DNA of 64,000 nucleotides. It comes from Calliopsis andreniformis. Taxonomy: Eukaryota; Arthropoda; Insecta; Hymenoptera; Andrenidae. The notes beneath the pieces are model-generated. The model was not told the origin of the DNA. It did no database searches and saw nothing but the letters and a program-made list of their open reading frames with translations. Of the stretch, positions 41,601-54,747 are shown in pieces. Location: positions 2,666,001 through 2,730,000 of the forward strand of contig NW_027480482.1 in NCBI RefSeq assembly GCF_051401765.1, in the 5' to 3' direction. Positions within the stretch are counted from its first letter, which is position 1; the number at the start of each line of letters is the position of its first letter. The translations under genes were made by a program, and so were the position numbers.

Positions 41601-43738
41601 CCTTAGTCCTCAATCCTCAATCCTCAATCCTCGTTCCTCAAACCTCAATCCTCAACCCTCAGTCTTCATCCTCAATCCTCAAACCTCAATCCTCAACCCT
41701 CAATATTCAATCATCAATACTCAATCTTCAATCCTCAATCCTCAAACCTCAATCCTCAATCCTTATTCTTCAATCCTAAATACCCAATCCTCAATCTTCA
41801 ATCCGCAATCCTCAATCCTCAATCCTCAATCCTCAATCCTCCATCTTCAACCCTGAATCCACAATCCTCAATACTCAATACTCAATCTTCAATCCTCAAT
41901 CCTCAATCCTCATTCTTCAATCCTCAATACCCAATCCTCAATCTTCAGTCCTCAATCCTCAATCCTCAATCCTAATTCCTCAATCCTCATTCTTCAATCC
42001 TCAATACCCAATCCTCAATTTCTATCCTCAATCCTCAATCCTCATTTCTCAATACTCAACCCTCAACCCTCAGCCCTCAACGTCCATCTTCAGTACTCAA
42101 TCCTCTATCGTCAATCTTCAATCCTCAATACTCAATCTTCAATCCTCATTCCTCAATCCTCAATCCTCAATCCTCAATCTTCAATCCTCAAACATCAATC
42201 CTCAATCCTCAAACCTCAATCCTCAATCCTCAATATTCAATCATCAATACTCAATCTTCAATCCTTAATCCTCAATCTTCAATCCCCAATCCCCAGTACT
42301 CAATCTTCAATCCTCAATGCTCAATCCTCAATCCTCAATCCTCAGTCCTCAGACCTCAATCTTCAATCCTCAAACCTCAATCCTCAACCGTCAGTCCTCA
42401 TTCTCCAACCTCAATCCTCAATCCTCAATCCTCAATCTTCAATCCCCAATACTCAATCTTCAATCCTCAATCCTCAATACTCAATCCTCAATCCTCAAGC
42501 CTCAGGCATCAATACTCAATCTTCAATACTCAATCCTCAATCCTCAATCCTCAATCCTCAATCCTCAACCATCAATCCTCATTCCTCAAACCTCAATCCT
42601 CAACCCTCAGTCCTCATCCTCAATTCTCAATTCTCAATCCTCAATCCTCAATCCTCAATCTTCAATCCTCAATAATCAATCTCCGATCCTAGGTCCTCAA
42701 TCCCCAACCTTCAATCGTTAATCCTCAATCTTCAGTCCTCAATCCCCAGTCATCAATCTTCAATCCTCAATGCTCAATCCTCAATCCTCAATCCTCAGTC
42801 CTCAATCCCCAATCCTTAATCCTCAAACATCAATCCTCAACCGTCAGTCCTCGTCCTCAATCCTCAAACCTCAATCATCAATCCTCAATATTCAATCATC
42901 AATACTCAATCTTCAATCCTCAATCCTCAAACCTCAATCCTCAATCCTCATTCTTCAATCCTAAATACCCAATCCTCAATTTCCAATCCTCAATCCTCAA
43001 TCCTCAATTCTCAATCCTCAATCCTTAATCCTCAGACCTCAAACATCAATTTTCAACCCTCAGTCCTCGTCCTCAATCCACAACCCTCAATCCTCAGTCC
43101 TCAATATTCAATCATCAATATTCAATCTTCAATCCTCAATCCTCAATCCTCAATCCTCAATTTTCAACCCTGAATCCTCAATCCTCAATACTCAATCCTC
43201 TATCTTCAATCCTCAATACTCAATCTTCAATCCTTAATCCTCAATCTGCAATCCCGAATCCCCAGTACTCAATCTTCAATCCTCAATGCTCAATCCTCAA
43301 TCCTCAATCCTCAGTCCTCAGTCCTCAATCTTCAATCCTCAAACCTCAATCCTCAACCGTCAGTCCTCATTCTCCATCCTCAATCCTCAATCCTCAATCC
43401 TCAATCTTCAATCCCCAATACTCAATCTTCAATCCTCAATCCTCAATCCTCAATCCTCAATCCTCAGGTATCAATACTCAATCTTCAATACTCAATCCTC
43501 AATCCTCAATCCTCAATCCTCAATCCTCAATCCTCAACCATCAATCCTCATTCCTCAAACCTCAATCCTCAACCCTCAGTCCTCATCCTCAATTCTCAAT
43601 TCTCAATCCTCAATCGTCAATCCTCAATCTTCAATCCTCAATAATCAATCTCCGATCCTAGATCCTCAATCCCCAATCTTCAATCGTTAATCCTCAATAT
43701 TCAATCCTCAATCCCCAGTCATCAATCTTCAATCCTCA

Positions 43739-45133
43739 ATGCTCAATCCTCAATCCTCAATCCTCAATCCTGAGTCCTCAATCCCCAATCCTCAATCCTC
43801 TAACCTCAATCCTCAACCGTCAGTCCTCGACCTCAATCCTCAAACCTCAATCCTCAATCCTCAATATTCAATCGACAATACTCAATCATCAATCCTCAAT
43901 CCTCAAACCTCAATCCTCAATCCTCATTCTTCAATCCTAAATACCCAATCCTCAATCTTCAATCCTCAATCCTCAATCCTCAATTCTCAATCCTCAATCC
44001 TTAATACTCAGATCTCAAACATCAATATTCAACCCTCAGCCCTCGTCCTCAATCCACAACCCTCAATCCTCAGTCCTCAATATTCAATCATCAATATTCA
44101 ATCTTCAATCCTCAATCCTCAATCCTCAATCCTCGATCCTAAATCCTCAATTTTCAATCCTGAATCCTCAATCCTCAATACTCAATCCTCAATCTTCAAT
44201 TCTCAATACCCAATCTTCAATCCTCAATCCTCAATCCTCAATCCTCAATCCTCAATCCTCAATCCTCAATCTTCAATCCTCAACAATAATCTTCAATCCT
44301 CAATCCCCAATCCTCAATCCTCAATCCTCATTCTTCAATCCTCAATACCCAATCCTCAATCTTCAATCCTCAATCCTCAATCCTCAATCCTAATTCCTCA
44401 ATCCTCATTCTTCAATCCTCAATACCCAATCCTCAATTTCAATCCCCAATCCTCAATCCTCATTTCTCAATCCTCAATCTTCAACCCTCAGCCTTCATCC
44501 TCCATCCTCAGTACTCAATCTTCTATCCTCAATCTTCAATCCTCAATACTCAATTTTCGATCCTCATTCCTCAATCCTCAATCCTCAATCCTCAATCTTC
44601 AATCGCCAATACTCAATCTGCAATCCCCAATACTCAAACCTCAATCCTCAATCCTCATTACTCAATCCTCAATACCCAATCCTCAATCCTCAATCCTCAA
44701 TATTCAATCATCAATACTCAATCTTGAATACTCAATCTTCAATCCTCAATACTCAACCTTCAATCCTCAATCCTCAATCCTCAATCCTCAATCCTCAATC
44801 CTCAGGCATCAATACTCAATCTACTATATTCAATCCACAATCCTCAATCCTCAATCCTCAGGCATCAAAACTCAATCTACAATATTCAATCCACAACACT
44901 TAATCCTCAATCCACAATCCTCAACCTTCAATACTCAATACTCAATCCTCAATCCTCAATCCTCAATCCTCAATCCTCAATCCTCAATCCTCAATCCTCA
45001 ATATTCAATCCTCAATACTCAATCTTCAATCATCAATCCTCAATCCTCAATTCTCAGTCGTCAATCCTCAGTCATCAATCCTCAATCTTCAATACTCAAT
45101 CGTCAATCCTTAGTCCTCAATCCTCAATCCTAG
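43739..45133 (+). other. Satellite ORF of 464 codons, not considered a gene
   Basis: It is open from an AATGCTC-derived ATG to a TAG in TCCTAGGTCC near 45,131. In copies A and B the corresponding ORF ends after 178 codons (28,280-28,816 and 35,716-36,252), at the TAA in CAACAATAATC. Copy C has one extra heptamer just before it, which moves that stop to another frame. A single 7 bp change more than doubling ORF length argues against selection on a protein. Confidence 0.85.
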
Positions 45134-45324
45134 GTCCTCGTTCCTCAAACCTCAATCCTCAACCCTCAGTCTTCATCCTCAATCCTCAAACCTCAATCCT
45201 CAACCCTCAATATTCAATCATCAATACTCAATCTTCAATCCTCAATCCTCAAACCTCAATCCTCAATCCTCATTCTTCAATACTAAACACCCAATCCTCA
45301 ATCCTCAATCCTCAATCCTCAATC

Positions 45325-47153
45325 CTCAGTCCTCAATATTCAATCATCAATATTCAATCTTCAATCCTCAATCCTCAATCCTCAATCCTCAATTTTCAAC
45401 CCTGAATCCTCAATCCTCAATACTCAATCCTCTATCTTCAATCCTCAATACTCAATCTTCAATCCTTAATCCTCAATCTGCAATCCCGAATCCCCAGTAC
45501 TCAATCTTCAATCCTCAATGCTCAATCCTCAATCCTCAATCCTCAGTCCTCAGTCCTCAATCTTCAATCCTCAAACCTCAATCCTCAACCGTCAGTCCTC
45601 ATTCTCCATCCTCAATCCTCAATCCTCAATCCTCAATCTTCAATCCCCAATACTCAATCTTCAATCCTCAATCCTCAATCCTCAATCCTCAATCCTCAGG
45701 TATCAATACTCAATCTTCAATACTCAATCCTCAATCCTCAATCCTCAATCCTCAATCCTCAATCCTCAACCATCAATCCTCATTCCTCAAACCTCAATCC
45801 TCAACCCTCAGTCCTCATCCTCAATTCTCAATTCTCAATCCTCAATCGTCAATCCTCAATCTTCAATCCTCAATAATCAATCTCCGATCCTAGATCCTCA
45901 ATCCCCAATCTTCAATCGTTAATCCTCAATATTCAATCCTCAATCCCCAGTCATCAATCTTCAATCCTCAATGCTCAATCCTCAATCCTCAATCCTCAAT
46001 CCTGAGTCCTCAATCCCCAATCCTCAATCCTCTAACCTCAATCCTCAACCGTCAGTCCTCGACCTCAATCCTCAAACCTCAATCCTCAATCCTCAATATT
46101 CAATCGACAATACTCAATCATCAATCCTCAATCCTCAAACCTCAATCCTCAATCCTCAATCCTCAATCCTCAATCCTCAGGCATCAATACTCAATCTACT
46201 ATATTCAATCCACAATCCTCAATCCTCAATCCTCAGGCATCAAAACTCAATCTACAATATTCAATCCACAATACTTAATCCTCAATCCACAATCCTCAAC
46301 CTTCAATACTCAATACTCAATCCTCAATCCTCAATCCTCAATCCTCAATCCTCAATCCTCAATCCTCAATCCTCAATATTCAATCCTCAATACTCAATCT
46401 TCAATCATCAATCCTCAATCCTCAATTCTCAGTCGTCAATCCTCAGTCATCAATCCTCAATCTTCAATACTCAATCGTCAATCCTTAGTCCTCAATCCTC
46501 AATCCTCGGTCCTCGTTCCTCAAACCTCAATCCTCAACCCTCAGTCTTCATCCTCAATCCTCAAACCTCAATCCTCAACCCTCAATATTCAATCATCAAT
46601 ACTCAATCTTCAATCCTCAATCCTCAAACCTCAATCCTCAATCCTCATTCTTCAATACTAAACACCCAATCCTCAATCCTCAATCCTCAATCCTCAATCC
46701 TCAATCCTCAATCTTCAACCCTGAATCCTCAATCCTCAATACTCAATCCTCAATCTTCAATCCTCAATACTCAATCTTCAATCCTCAATCCTCAATCCTC
46801 AATCCTCAATATTCAATCATCAATACTCAATCTTCAATCCTCAATCCTCAATCCTCAATTCTCAATCCTCAATCCTCAATCCTCAATCCTTAATCCTCAA
46901 TCCTCAATCCTCAATCCTCAATCCTCAATCCTCAATCCTCAATCCTCAATCCGCAATATTCAATCCTCAATACTCAATCTTCAATCAGCAATCCTCAATC
47001 CTCAATTCTCAGTCGTCAATCCCCAGTCATCAATCCTCAATCTTCAATACTCAATCGTCAATCCTTAGTCCTCAATCCTCAACCTCAATCCTCGTTCCTC
47101 AAACCTCAATCCTCAACCCTCAGTCTTCATCCTCAATCCTCAAACCTCAATCC
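45325..47153 (+). repeat. Shortened higher-order repeat copy D
   Basis: From 45,325 to about 46,165 it repeats copy C at 2,232 bp offset (TCCCGAATCC and the two following ATG variants). From about 46,165 it matches C at only 1,385 bp offset (landmark 45,101 to 46,486). About 847 bp of C, roughly 43,933-44,780, are therefore missing. The new join lies within TCAATCC repeats, as expected for unequal recombination. The end continues to a landmark at 47,056. Confidence 0.85.
45971..47068 (+). other. Satellite ORF of 365 codons across a deletion join
   Basis: This frame runs across the 847 bp deletion in copy D and stays open on both sides, ending at the TAG of the CGTCAATCCTTAG landmark. Because all three frames encode the same heptapeptide, the join leaves no visible change of protein character. 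It is a satellite by-product. Confidence 0.8.
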
Positions 47154-48640
47154 TCAATCCTCAATATTCAATCATCAATACTCAATCTTCAATCCTCAAT
47201 CCTCAAACCTCAATCCTCAATCCTCATTCTTCAATCCTAAATACCCAATCCTCAATCTTCAATCCTCAATCCTCAATCCTCAATTCACAATCCTCAGACC
47301 TCAAACATAAATATTCAATCCTCTTCCTCAATCCACAACCCTCAATCCTCAGTCCTCAATATTCAATCATCAATATTCAATCATCAATATTCAATCTTCA
47401 ATCCTCAATCCTCAATCCTCAATCCTCAATCCTCAATCCTCAATCTTCAACCCTGAATCCTCAATCCTCAATACTGAATCCTCAATCTTCAATCCTCAAT
47501 ACTCAATCTTCAATCCTCAATCCTCAATCCTCAATCCTCAATCTTCAATCCTCAACACTCAATCTTCAATCCTCAATCCTCTATTCTCAATCCTCAATCC
47601 TCATTCTTCTATCCTCAATACCCAACCCTCAATCTTCAATCCTCAATCCTCAATCCTCAATCCTAATTCCTCAACCCTCATTCTTCAATCGTCAATACCC
47701 AATCCTCAATTTCAATCCTCAATCCGCAATCCTCATTTCTCAATCCTCAATCCTCAGCCCTCAGCCATCATCCTCCATCCTCAGTACACAATACTCTATC
47801 CTCAATCTTCAATCCTCAATACTCAGCCTTCAATCGTCATTCCTCAATCCTCAATCCTCAATCCTCAACCTTCTATCCTCAACACTCAATCTGCAATCCT
47901 CAATCCTCAAACCTCAACCCTCAATCCTCATTCCTCAATCCTCAATACCCAATCCTCAATCCTCAATCCTCAATCCTCAATCCTCAATATTCAATCATCA
48001 ATACTCAATCTTCAATCCTCAATCTTCAATCCTCAATACTCAATCTTCAATCCTCAATCCTCAATCCTCAATCTTCAATCCTCAATTCTCAATCTTCAAT
48101 CCTCGATCCTCAATCATCAATCCTCAATCCTCAATCCTCAGGCATCAATACTCAATCTTCAATGCTCATGCCTCAATCCTCAATCCTCAATCCTCATTAC
48201 CCAACACTCAATCCTCATTCCTCAAACCTCAATCCTCAATCCTCAATCCTCAATCTTCAATCCTCAATAATCAATCTCCAATCCTCAGTCCTCAATCCTC
48301 GATACTCAATCCTCAGGCATCAATCCTCAATCCTCAATCCTCAATCCTCAGGCATCAATACTCAATCTACAATATTCAATCCACAATCCTTAATCCTCAA
48401 TCCACAATCCTCAACCTTCAATACTCAATACTCAATCTTCAATCCTCAATCCTCAATCCTCAATCCTCAATCCTTAATCCTCAATCCTCAATCCTCAATC
48501 CTCAATCCTCAATCCTCAATCCTCAATCCTCAATCCGCAATATTCAATCCTCAATACTCAATCTTCAATCAGCAATCCTCAATCCTCAATTCTCAGTCGT
48601 CAATCCTCAGTCATCAATCCTCAATCTTCAATACTCAATC
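47154..48640 (+). repeat. Left-family block L4, dispersed copy
   Basis: It follows the landmark order of L1 at an offset of 47,153 bp at the left (AACATAAATATTC near 47,304) and 47,119 bp at the right (CGATACTC 48,300, landmark 48,640). It shares with L1 the variant AATTCACAATCC, which the intervening copies lack. A block otherwise confined to the first 6 kb thus recurs some 40 kb away. Confidence 0.85.
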
Positions 48641-50530
48641 GTCAATCCTTAGTCCTCAATCCTCAACCTCAATCCTCGTTCCTCAAACCTCAATCCTCAA
48701 CCCTCAGTCTTCATCCTCAATCCTCAAACCTCAATCCTCAATCCTCAATATTCAATCATCAATACTCAATCTTCAATCCTCAATCCTCAAACCTCAATCC
48801 TCAATCCTCATTCTTCAATCCTAAATACCCAATCCTCAATCTTCAATCCTCAATCCTCAAACCTCAATCCTCAATCCTCATTCCTCAATCCTCAATACCC
48901 AATCCTCAATCCTCAATCCTCAATCCTCAATCCTCAATCCTCAATATTCAATCATCAATACTCAATCTTCAATCCTCAATCTTCAATCATCAATACTCAA
49001 TCTTCAATCCTCAATCCTCAATCCTCAATCTTCAATCCTCAATTCTCAATCTTCAATCCTCGATCCTCAATCATCAATCCTCAATCCTCAATCCTCAGGC
49101 ATCAATACTCAATCTTCAATGCTCAATCCTCAATCCTCAACCCTCAATCCTCATTACCCAACACTCAATCCTCATTCCTCAAACCTCAATCCTCAACCTT
49201 CAGTCCTCATACTCAATTCTCAATTCTCAATCCTCAATCCTCAATCCTCAATCTTCAATCCTCAATAATCAATCTCCAATCCTCAATCCTCAATCCTCGA
49301 TTCTCAATCCTCAGGCATCAATCCTCAATCCTCAATCCTCAATCCTCAGGCATCAATACTCAATCTACAATATTCAATCCTCAATCCTTAATCCTCAATC
49401 CGCAATCCTCAACCTTCAATACTCAATACTCAATCTTCAATCCTCAATCCTCAATCCTCAATCCTCAATCCTCAATCCTCAATCCTCAATATTCAGTCCT
49501 CAATACTCAACCTTCAATCATCAATCCTCAATCCTCAATTCTCAGTCGTCAATCCTCAGTCATCATTCCTCAATCTTCAATACTCAATCGTCAATCCTTA
49601 GTCCTCAATCCTCAATCCTCAATCCTCGTTCCTCAAACCTCAATCCTCAACCCTCAGACTTCATCCTCAATCCTCAAACCTCATTCCTCAATCCTCAATA
49701 TTCAATCATCAATACTCAATCTTCAATCCTCAATCCTAAAACCTCAATCCTCAATCCTCATTCTTCATTCCTAAATACCCAATCCTCAATCTTCAATCCT
49801 CAATCCTCAATACTCAATTCTCAATCCTCAATCCTTAATCCTCAGACCTCAAACGTCAATATTCAACCCTCAGTCCTCGTCCTCAATCCACAACCCTCAA
49901 TCCTCAGTCCTCAATATTCAATCATAAATATTCAATCTTCAATCCTCAAACCTCAATCCTCGTTCCTCAAACCTCAATCCTCAACCCCCAGTCTTCATCC
50001 TGAATCCTCAAACCTCAATCCTCAATCCTCAATCCTCAATCCTCAATATTCAATCATCAATACTCAATCTTCAACCCTCAATCTTCAATCCTCAATACTC
50101 AATCTTCCATCCTCAATCCTCAATCCTCAATCCTCAGGCATCAATCCTCACTCTTCAATCCTAAATACCCAATCCTTAATCTTCAATCCTTAATCCTCAA
50201 TCCTCAATTCTCAATCCTCAATCCTTAATCCTCAGACCTCAAACATCAATATTCAACCCTCAGTCCTCGTCCTCAATCCACAACCCTCAATCCTCAGTCC
50301 TCAATATTCAATCATAAATATTCAATCTTCAATCCTCAATCCTCAATCCTCAATCCTCAATCCTCAATCCTCAATCTTCAACCCTGAATCCTCAATCCTC
50401 AATACTCAATCCTCCATCTTCAATCCTCAATACTCAATCTTCAATCCTCATTCCTCAATCCTCAATCCTCAATCCTCAATCTTCAATCCTCAAACATCTA
50501 TCCTCAATTCTCAATCCTCAATCCTCAGTC

Positions 50531-50572
50531 CTCAGTCGTCGAACATCTATCCCCGACCCTTAGCACTCATCC
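50531..50572 (+). other. CpG-bearing non-heptamer motif, copy 3
   Basis: It reads GTCGTCGAACATC then CCCCGACCCTTAGCACTC. The CCGCG of copies 1 and 2 is CCCCG here, leaving three CpGs. It lies only about 215 bp before copy 4. Confidence 0.75.
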
Positions 50573-50750
50573 TTAATCCTCATCCCTCAATCCACAATCC
50601 TCAACCTTCAATACTCAATAATCAATCTCCAATCCTAGATCCTCAATCCTCAATCCTCAATCCTCATTCCTCAATCCTCAATACCCAATCCTCAATCTTC
50701 AATCCTCAAACATCAATCCTCAATTCTCAATCCTCAATCCTCAGTCCTCA

Positions 50751-50790
50751 GTCGTCGAATCTCAATCCCCGACGCTTAGCACACATCCTC
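50751..50790 (+). other. CpG-bearing non-heptamer motif, copy 4
   Basis: It reads GTCGTCGAATCTC then CCCCGACGCTTAGCACAC, with an extra CpG (GACGCTTAG) not seen in the other five. It keeps CACACATCC downstream like copies 1 and 2, while copies 3, 5 and 6 have CACTCATCC. Confidence 0.75.
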
Positions 50791-51053
50791 AATCCTCAGT
50801 CCTCAATCCTCAATCCTCAAACCTAAATCCTCTACCGTCAGTCCTCTTCCTCAATCCTCAAACCTCAATCCCCAATCCTCAATATTCAATCAGCAATACT
50901 CAATCTTCAATCCTCAATCCTCAATCCTCAATCCTCAATCCTCAATCCTCAATCCTCAATATTCAATCATCAATACTCAATCTTCAACCCTCAATCTTCA
51001 ATCCTCAATACTCAATCTTCCATCCTCAATCCTCAATCCTCAATCCTCAATCC

Positions 51054-54000
51054 TCAATCCTCAATCCTCAATCCTCAGGCATCAATACTCAATCTACAAT
51101 ATTCAATCCTCAATCCTTAATCCTCAATCCACAATCCTCAACCTTCAATACTCAATACTCAATCTTCAATCCTCAATCCTCAATCCTCAATCCTCAATCC
51201 TCAATCCTCAATCCGCAATATTCAATCCTCAATACTCAATCCTCAATCCTCAAGCCTCAGGCAACAATACTCAATCTTCAATACTCAATCCTCAATCCTC
51301 AATCCTCAATCCTCAATCCTCAACCATCAATCCTCATTCCTCAAACCTCAATCCTCAACCCTCAGTCCTCATCCTCAGTTCTCAATTCTCAATCCTCAAT
51401 CCTCAATCCTCAATCTTCAATCCTCATTAATCAATCTCCGATCCTAGGTCCTCAATCCCCAACCTTCGATCGTTAATCCTCAATCTTCAATCCTCAATCC
51501 CCAGTCACCAATCTTCAATCCTCAATACTCAATCCTCAATCCTCAATCCTCAGTCCTCAATCCCCAATCCTTAATCCTCAAACCTCAATTCTCAACCGTC
51601 AGTCCTCGTCCTCAATCCTCAAACCTCAATCATCAATCCTCAATCCTCAATCCTCAATCCTCAGGTATCAGTACTCAATCTTCAATACTCAATCCTCAAT
51701 CCTCAATCCTCAATCCTCAATCCTCAATCCTCAACCATCAATCCTCATTCCTCAAACCTCAATCCTCAACCCTCAGTCCTCATCCTCAATTCTCAATTCT
51801 CAATCCTCAATCGTCAATCCTCAATCTTCAATCCTCAATAATCAATCTCCGATCCTAGATCCTCAATCCCCAATCTTCAATCGTTAATCCTCAATATTCA
51901 ATCCTCAATCCCCAGTCATCAATCTTCAATCCTCAATGCTCAATCCTCAATCCTCAATCCTCAATCCTCAGTCCTCAATCCCCAATCCTCAATCCTCTAA
52001 CCTCAATCCTCAACCGTCAGTCCTCGTCCTCAATCCTCAATCCTCAATCCTCAATCCTCAATCCTCAATCCTCAATATTCAATCATCAATACTCAATCTT
52101 GAATCCCCAATACTCAATCTTCAATCCTCAATCCTCAATCCTCAATCCTCAATCCTCAATCCTCAGGTATCAGTACTCAATCTTCAATACTCAATCCTCA
52201 ATCCTCAATCCTCAATCCTCAATCCTCAATCCTCAACCATCAATCCTCATTCCTCAAACCTCAATCCTCAACCCTCAGTCCTCATCCTCAATTCTCAATT
52301 CTCAATCCTCAATCGTGAATCCTCAATCTTCAATCCTCAATAATCAATCTCCGATCCTAGATCCTCAATCCCCAATCTTCAATCGTTAATCCTCAATATT
52401 CAATCCTCAATCCCCAGTCATCAATCTTCAATCCTCAATACTCAACCTTCAATCCTCAATCCTCAATCCTCAATCCTCAATCCTCAATCCTCAGGCATCA
52501 ATACTCAATCTACAATATTCAATCCACAATCCTCAATCCTCAATCCTCAGGCATCAATACTCAATCTACAATATTCAATCCACAACCCTTAATCCTCAAT
52601 CCACAATCCTCAACCTTCAATACTCAATACTCAATCTTCAATCCTCAATCCTCAATCCTCAATCCTCAATCCTCAATCCTCAATCCTCAATATTCAATCG
52701 TCAATACTCAATCTTCAATCATCAATCCTCATTCCTCAATTCTCAGTCGTCAATCCTCAGTCATCAATCCTCAATCTTCAATACTCAATCGTCAATCCTT
52801 AGTCCTCAATCCTGAATCCTCGATCCTCGTTCCTCAAACCTCAATCCTCAACCCTCAGTCTTCATCCTCAATCCTCAAACCTCAATCCTCAACCCTCAAT
52901 ATTCAATCATCAATACTCAATCTTCAATCCTCAATCCTCAAACCTCAATCCTCAATCCTCATTCTTCAATACTAAACACCCAATCCTCAATCCTCAATCC
53001 TCAATCCTCAATCCTCAATCCTCAATCTTCAACACTGAATCCTCAATCCTCAATACTCAATCCTCAATCTTCAATCCTCAATACTCAATCTTCAATCCTC
53101 AATCCTCAATCCTCAATCCTCAATCCTCAATCCGCAATCCTCAATCCTCAATCCTCAATCCTCAATCCTCAATCCTCAATCCTCAATCCTCAATCCGCAA
53201 TATTCAATCTTCAATACTCAATCTTCAATCATCAATCCTCAATCCTCAATTCTCAGTCGTCAATCCTCAGTCATCAATCCTCAATCTTCAATACTCAATC
53301 GTCAATCCTTAGTTCTCAATCCTCAATCCTCAATCATCGTTCCTCAAACCTCAATCCTCAACCCTCAGTCTTCATCCTCAATCCTCAAACCTCAATCCTC
53401 AATCCTCAATATTCAATCATCAATACTCAATCTTCAATCCCCAATCCTCAAACATCAATCCTCAATCCACATTCTTCAATCCTAAATACCCAATCCTTAA
53501 TCTTCAATCCTCAATCCTCAATCCTCAATTCTCAATCCTCAATCCTTAATCCTCAGATCTCAAACATCAATATTCAACCCTCAGTCCTCGTCCTCAATCC
53601 ACAACCCTCAATCCTCAGTCCTCAATATTCAATCATAAATATTCAATCTTCAATCCTCAATCCTCAATCCTCAATCCTCAATCCTCAATCCTCAGTCTTC
53701 AACCCTGAATCCTCAATACTCAATCCTCAATCTTCAACCCTCAATACTCAATATTCAACCCTCAATCCTCAATCGTCAGTCCTCAATCCTCAATTTTCAA
53801 TCCTCAACACTCAATCTTCAATCCTCAATCCTCAATCCTTAATCCTCAATCCTCATTCTTCAATCCTCAATACCCAATCCTCAATCTTCAGTCCTCAATC
53901 CTCAATCCTCAATCCTCATTCCTCAATCCTTATTCTTCAATCCTCAATACTCAATCCTCAATTTCTATCCTCAAGCCTCAATCCTCATTTCTGAATCCTC

Positions 54001-54747
54001 AACCCTCAACCCTCAGCCCTCAACCTCCATCCTCAGTACTCAATCCTCTATCCTCAATCTTCAATCCTCAATACTCAATCTTCAATCCTCATTCCTCAAT
54101 CCTCAATCCTCAGTCCTCAATCTTCAATCCTCAAACATCAATCCTCAATTCTCAGTCCTCAATCCTCAGTCCTCAGTCGTCGAACCTCAATCCCCGACCC
54201 TTAGCACTCATCCTTAATCCTCATTCCTCAATCCTCAATCCTCAATATTCAACCCTCAGCCCTCATCCTCCATCCTCAATCCTCAATCCTCAATCCCCAA
54301 CCTTCAATCCTCAATTCTCAATCTTCAATCCTCGATCCTCAATCCTCAATCCTCAATATTCAATCATCAATACTCAATCTTCAACCCTCAATCTTCAATC
54401 CTCAATACTCAATCTTCAATACTGAATCCTCAATCCTCAATCCTCAATCCTCAATTCTCAATCCTCAGGCATCAATACTCAATCTACAATGTTCAATCCT
54501 CAGTCCTTAATACTCAATCCACAATCCTCAACATTCAGTACTCAATACTCAATCTTCAGTCCTCAATCCTCAATCCTCAATCCTCAATACTCAATCCTCA
54601 ATCCTCAATATTCAATCCTCAATACTCAATCTTCAATCATCAATCCTCAATCCTCAATTCTCAGTCGTCAATCCTCAGTCATCAATCCTCAATCTTCAAT
54701 ACTCAATCGTCAATCCTTAGTCCCCAATCCTCAATCCTCAATCCTCG
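51054..54747 (+). repeat. Block E, copy 1
   Basis: It matches 59,728 onward at 8,674 bp offset up to about 51,640. After that the offset is 9,253 bp, because this copy lacks about 579 bp present in copy 2 (roughly 60,310-60,895). Private shared variants include CAGGCAACAATAC (51,258/59,932), TTCGATCGTTAATCC (51,466/60,140) and CAATCGTGAATCC (52,312/61,565). The block includes CpG motif copy 5. Its right limit in this window is set by the end of copy 2. Confidence 0.9.
54176..54213 (+). other. CpG-bearing non-heptamer motif, copy 5
   Basis: It reads GTCGTCGAACCTC then CCCCGACCCTTAGCACTC. It has an exact partner 9,253 bp downstream, consistent with duplication of the whole block E. Confidence 0.8.

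Larger units (their letters stand above)
38158..45325 (+). repeat. Large higher-order repeat, copy C
   Basis: It matches B almost base for base at 8,023-8,037 bp offset. C-specific changes include TATCGTCAATC near 42,109 and AATCCCCAATCC near 44,443. C has CTTAATCC near 42,264 and AATACTCAATC near 42,510 like Z, where A and B share CTTAAGCC and AATACTTAATC, so A and B look like each other's closest relatives. The left end includes the second CpG-bearing motif. Confidence 0.9.
48641..51053 (+). repeat. Mosaic satellite segment with two CpG-bearing motifs
   Basis: Short pieces resemble left-family blocks (48,840-49,620) and the 53-54 kb region (49,800-50,600), but no long constant-offset match was found inside the window. 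A landmark at 49,589 carries the private variant CAGTCATCATTCC. The segment 49,930-50,330 repeats a CAGTCCTCGTCC stretch twice, about 415 bp apart. No gene-like feature is present. Confidence 0.7.
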
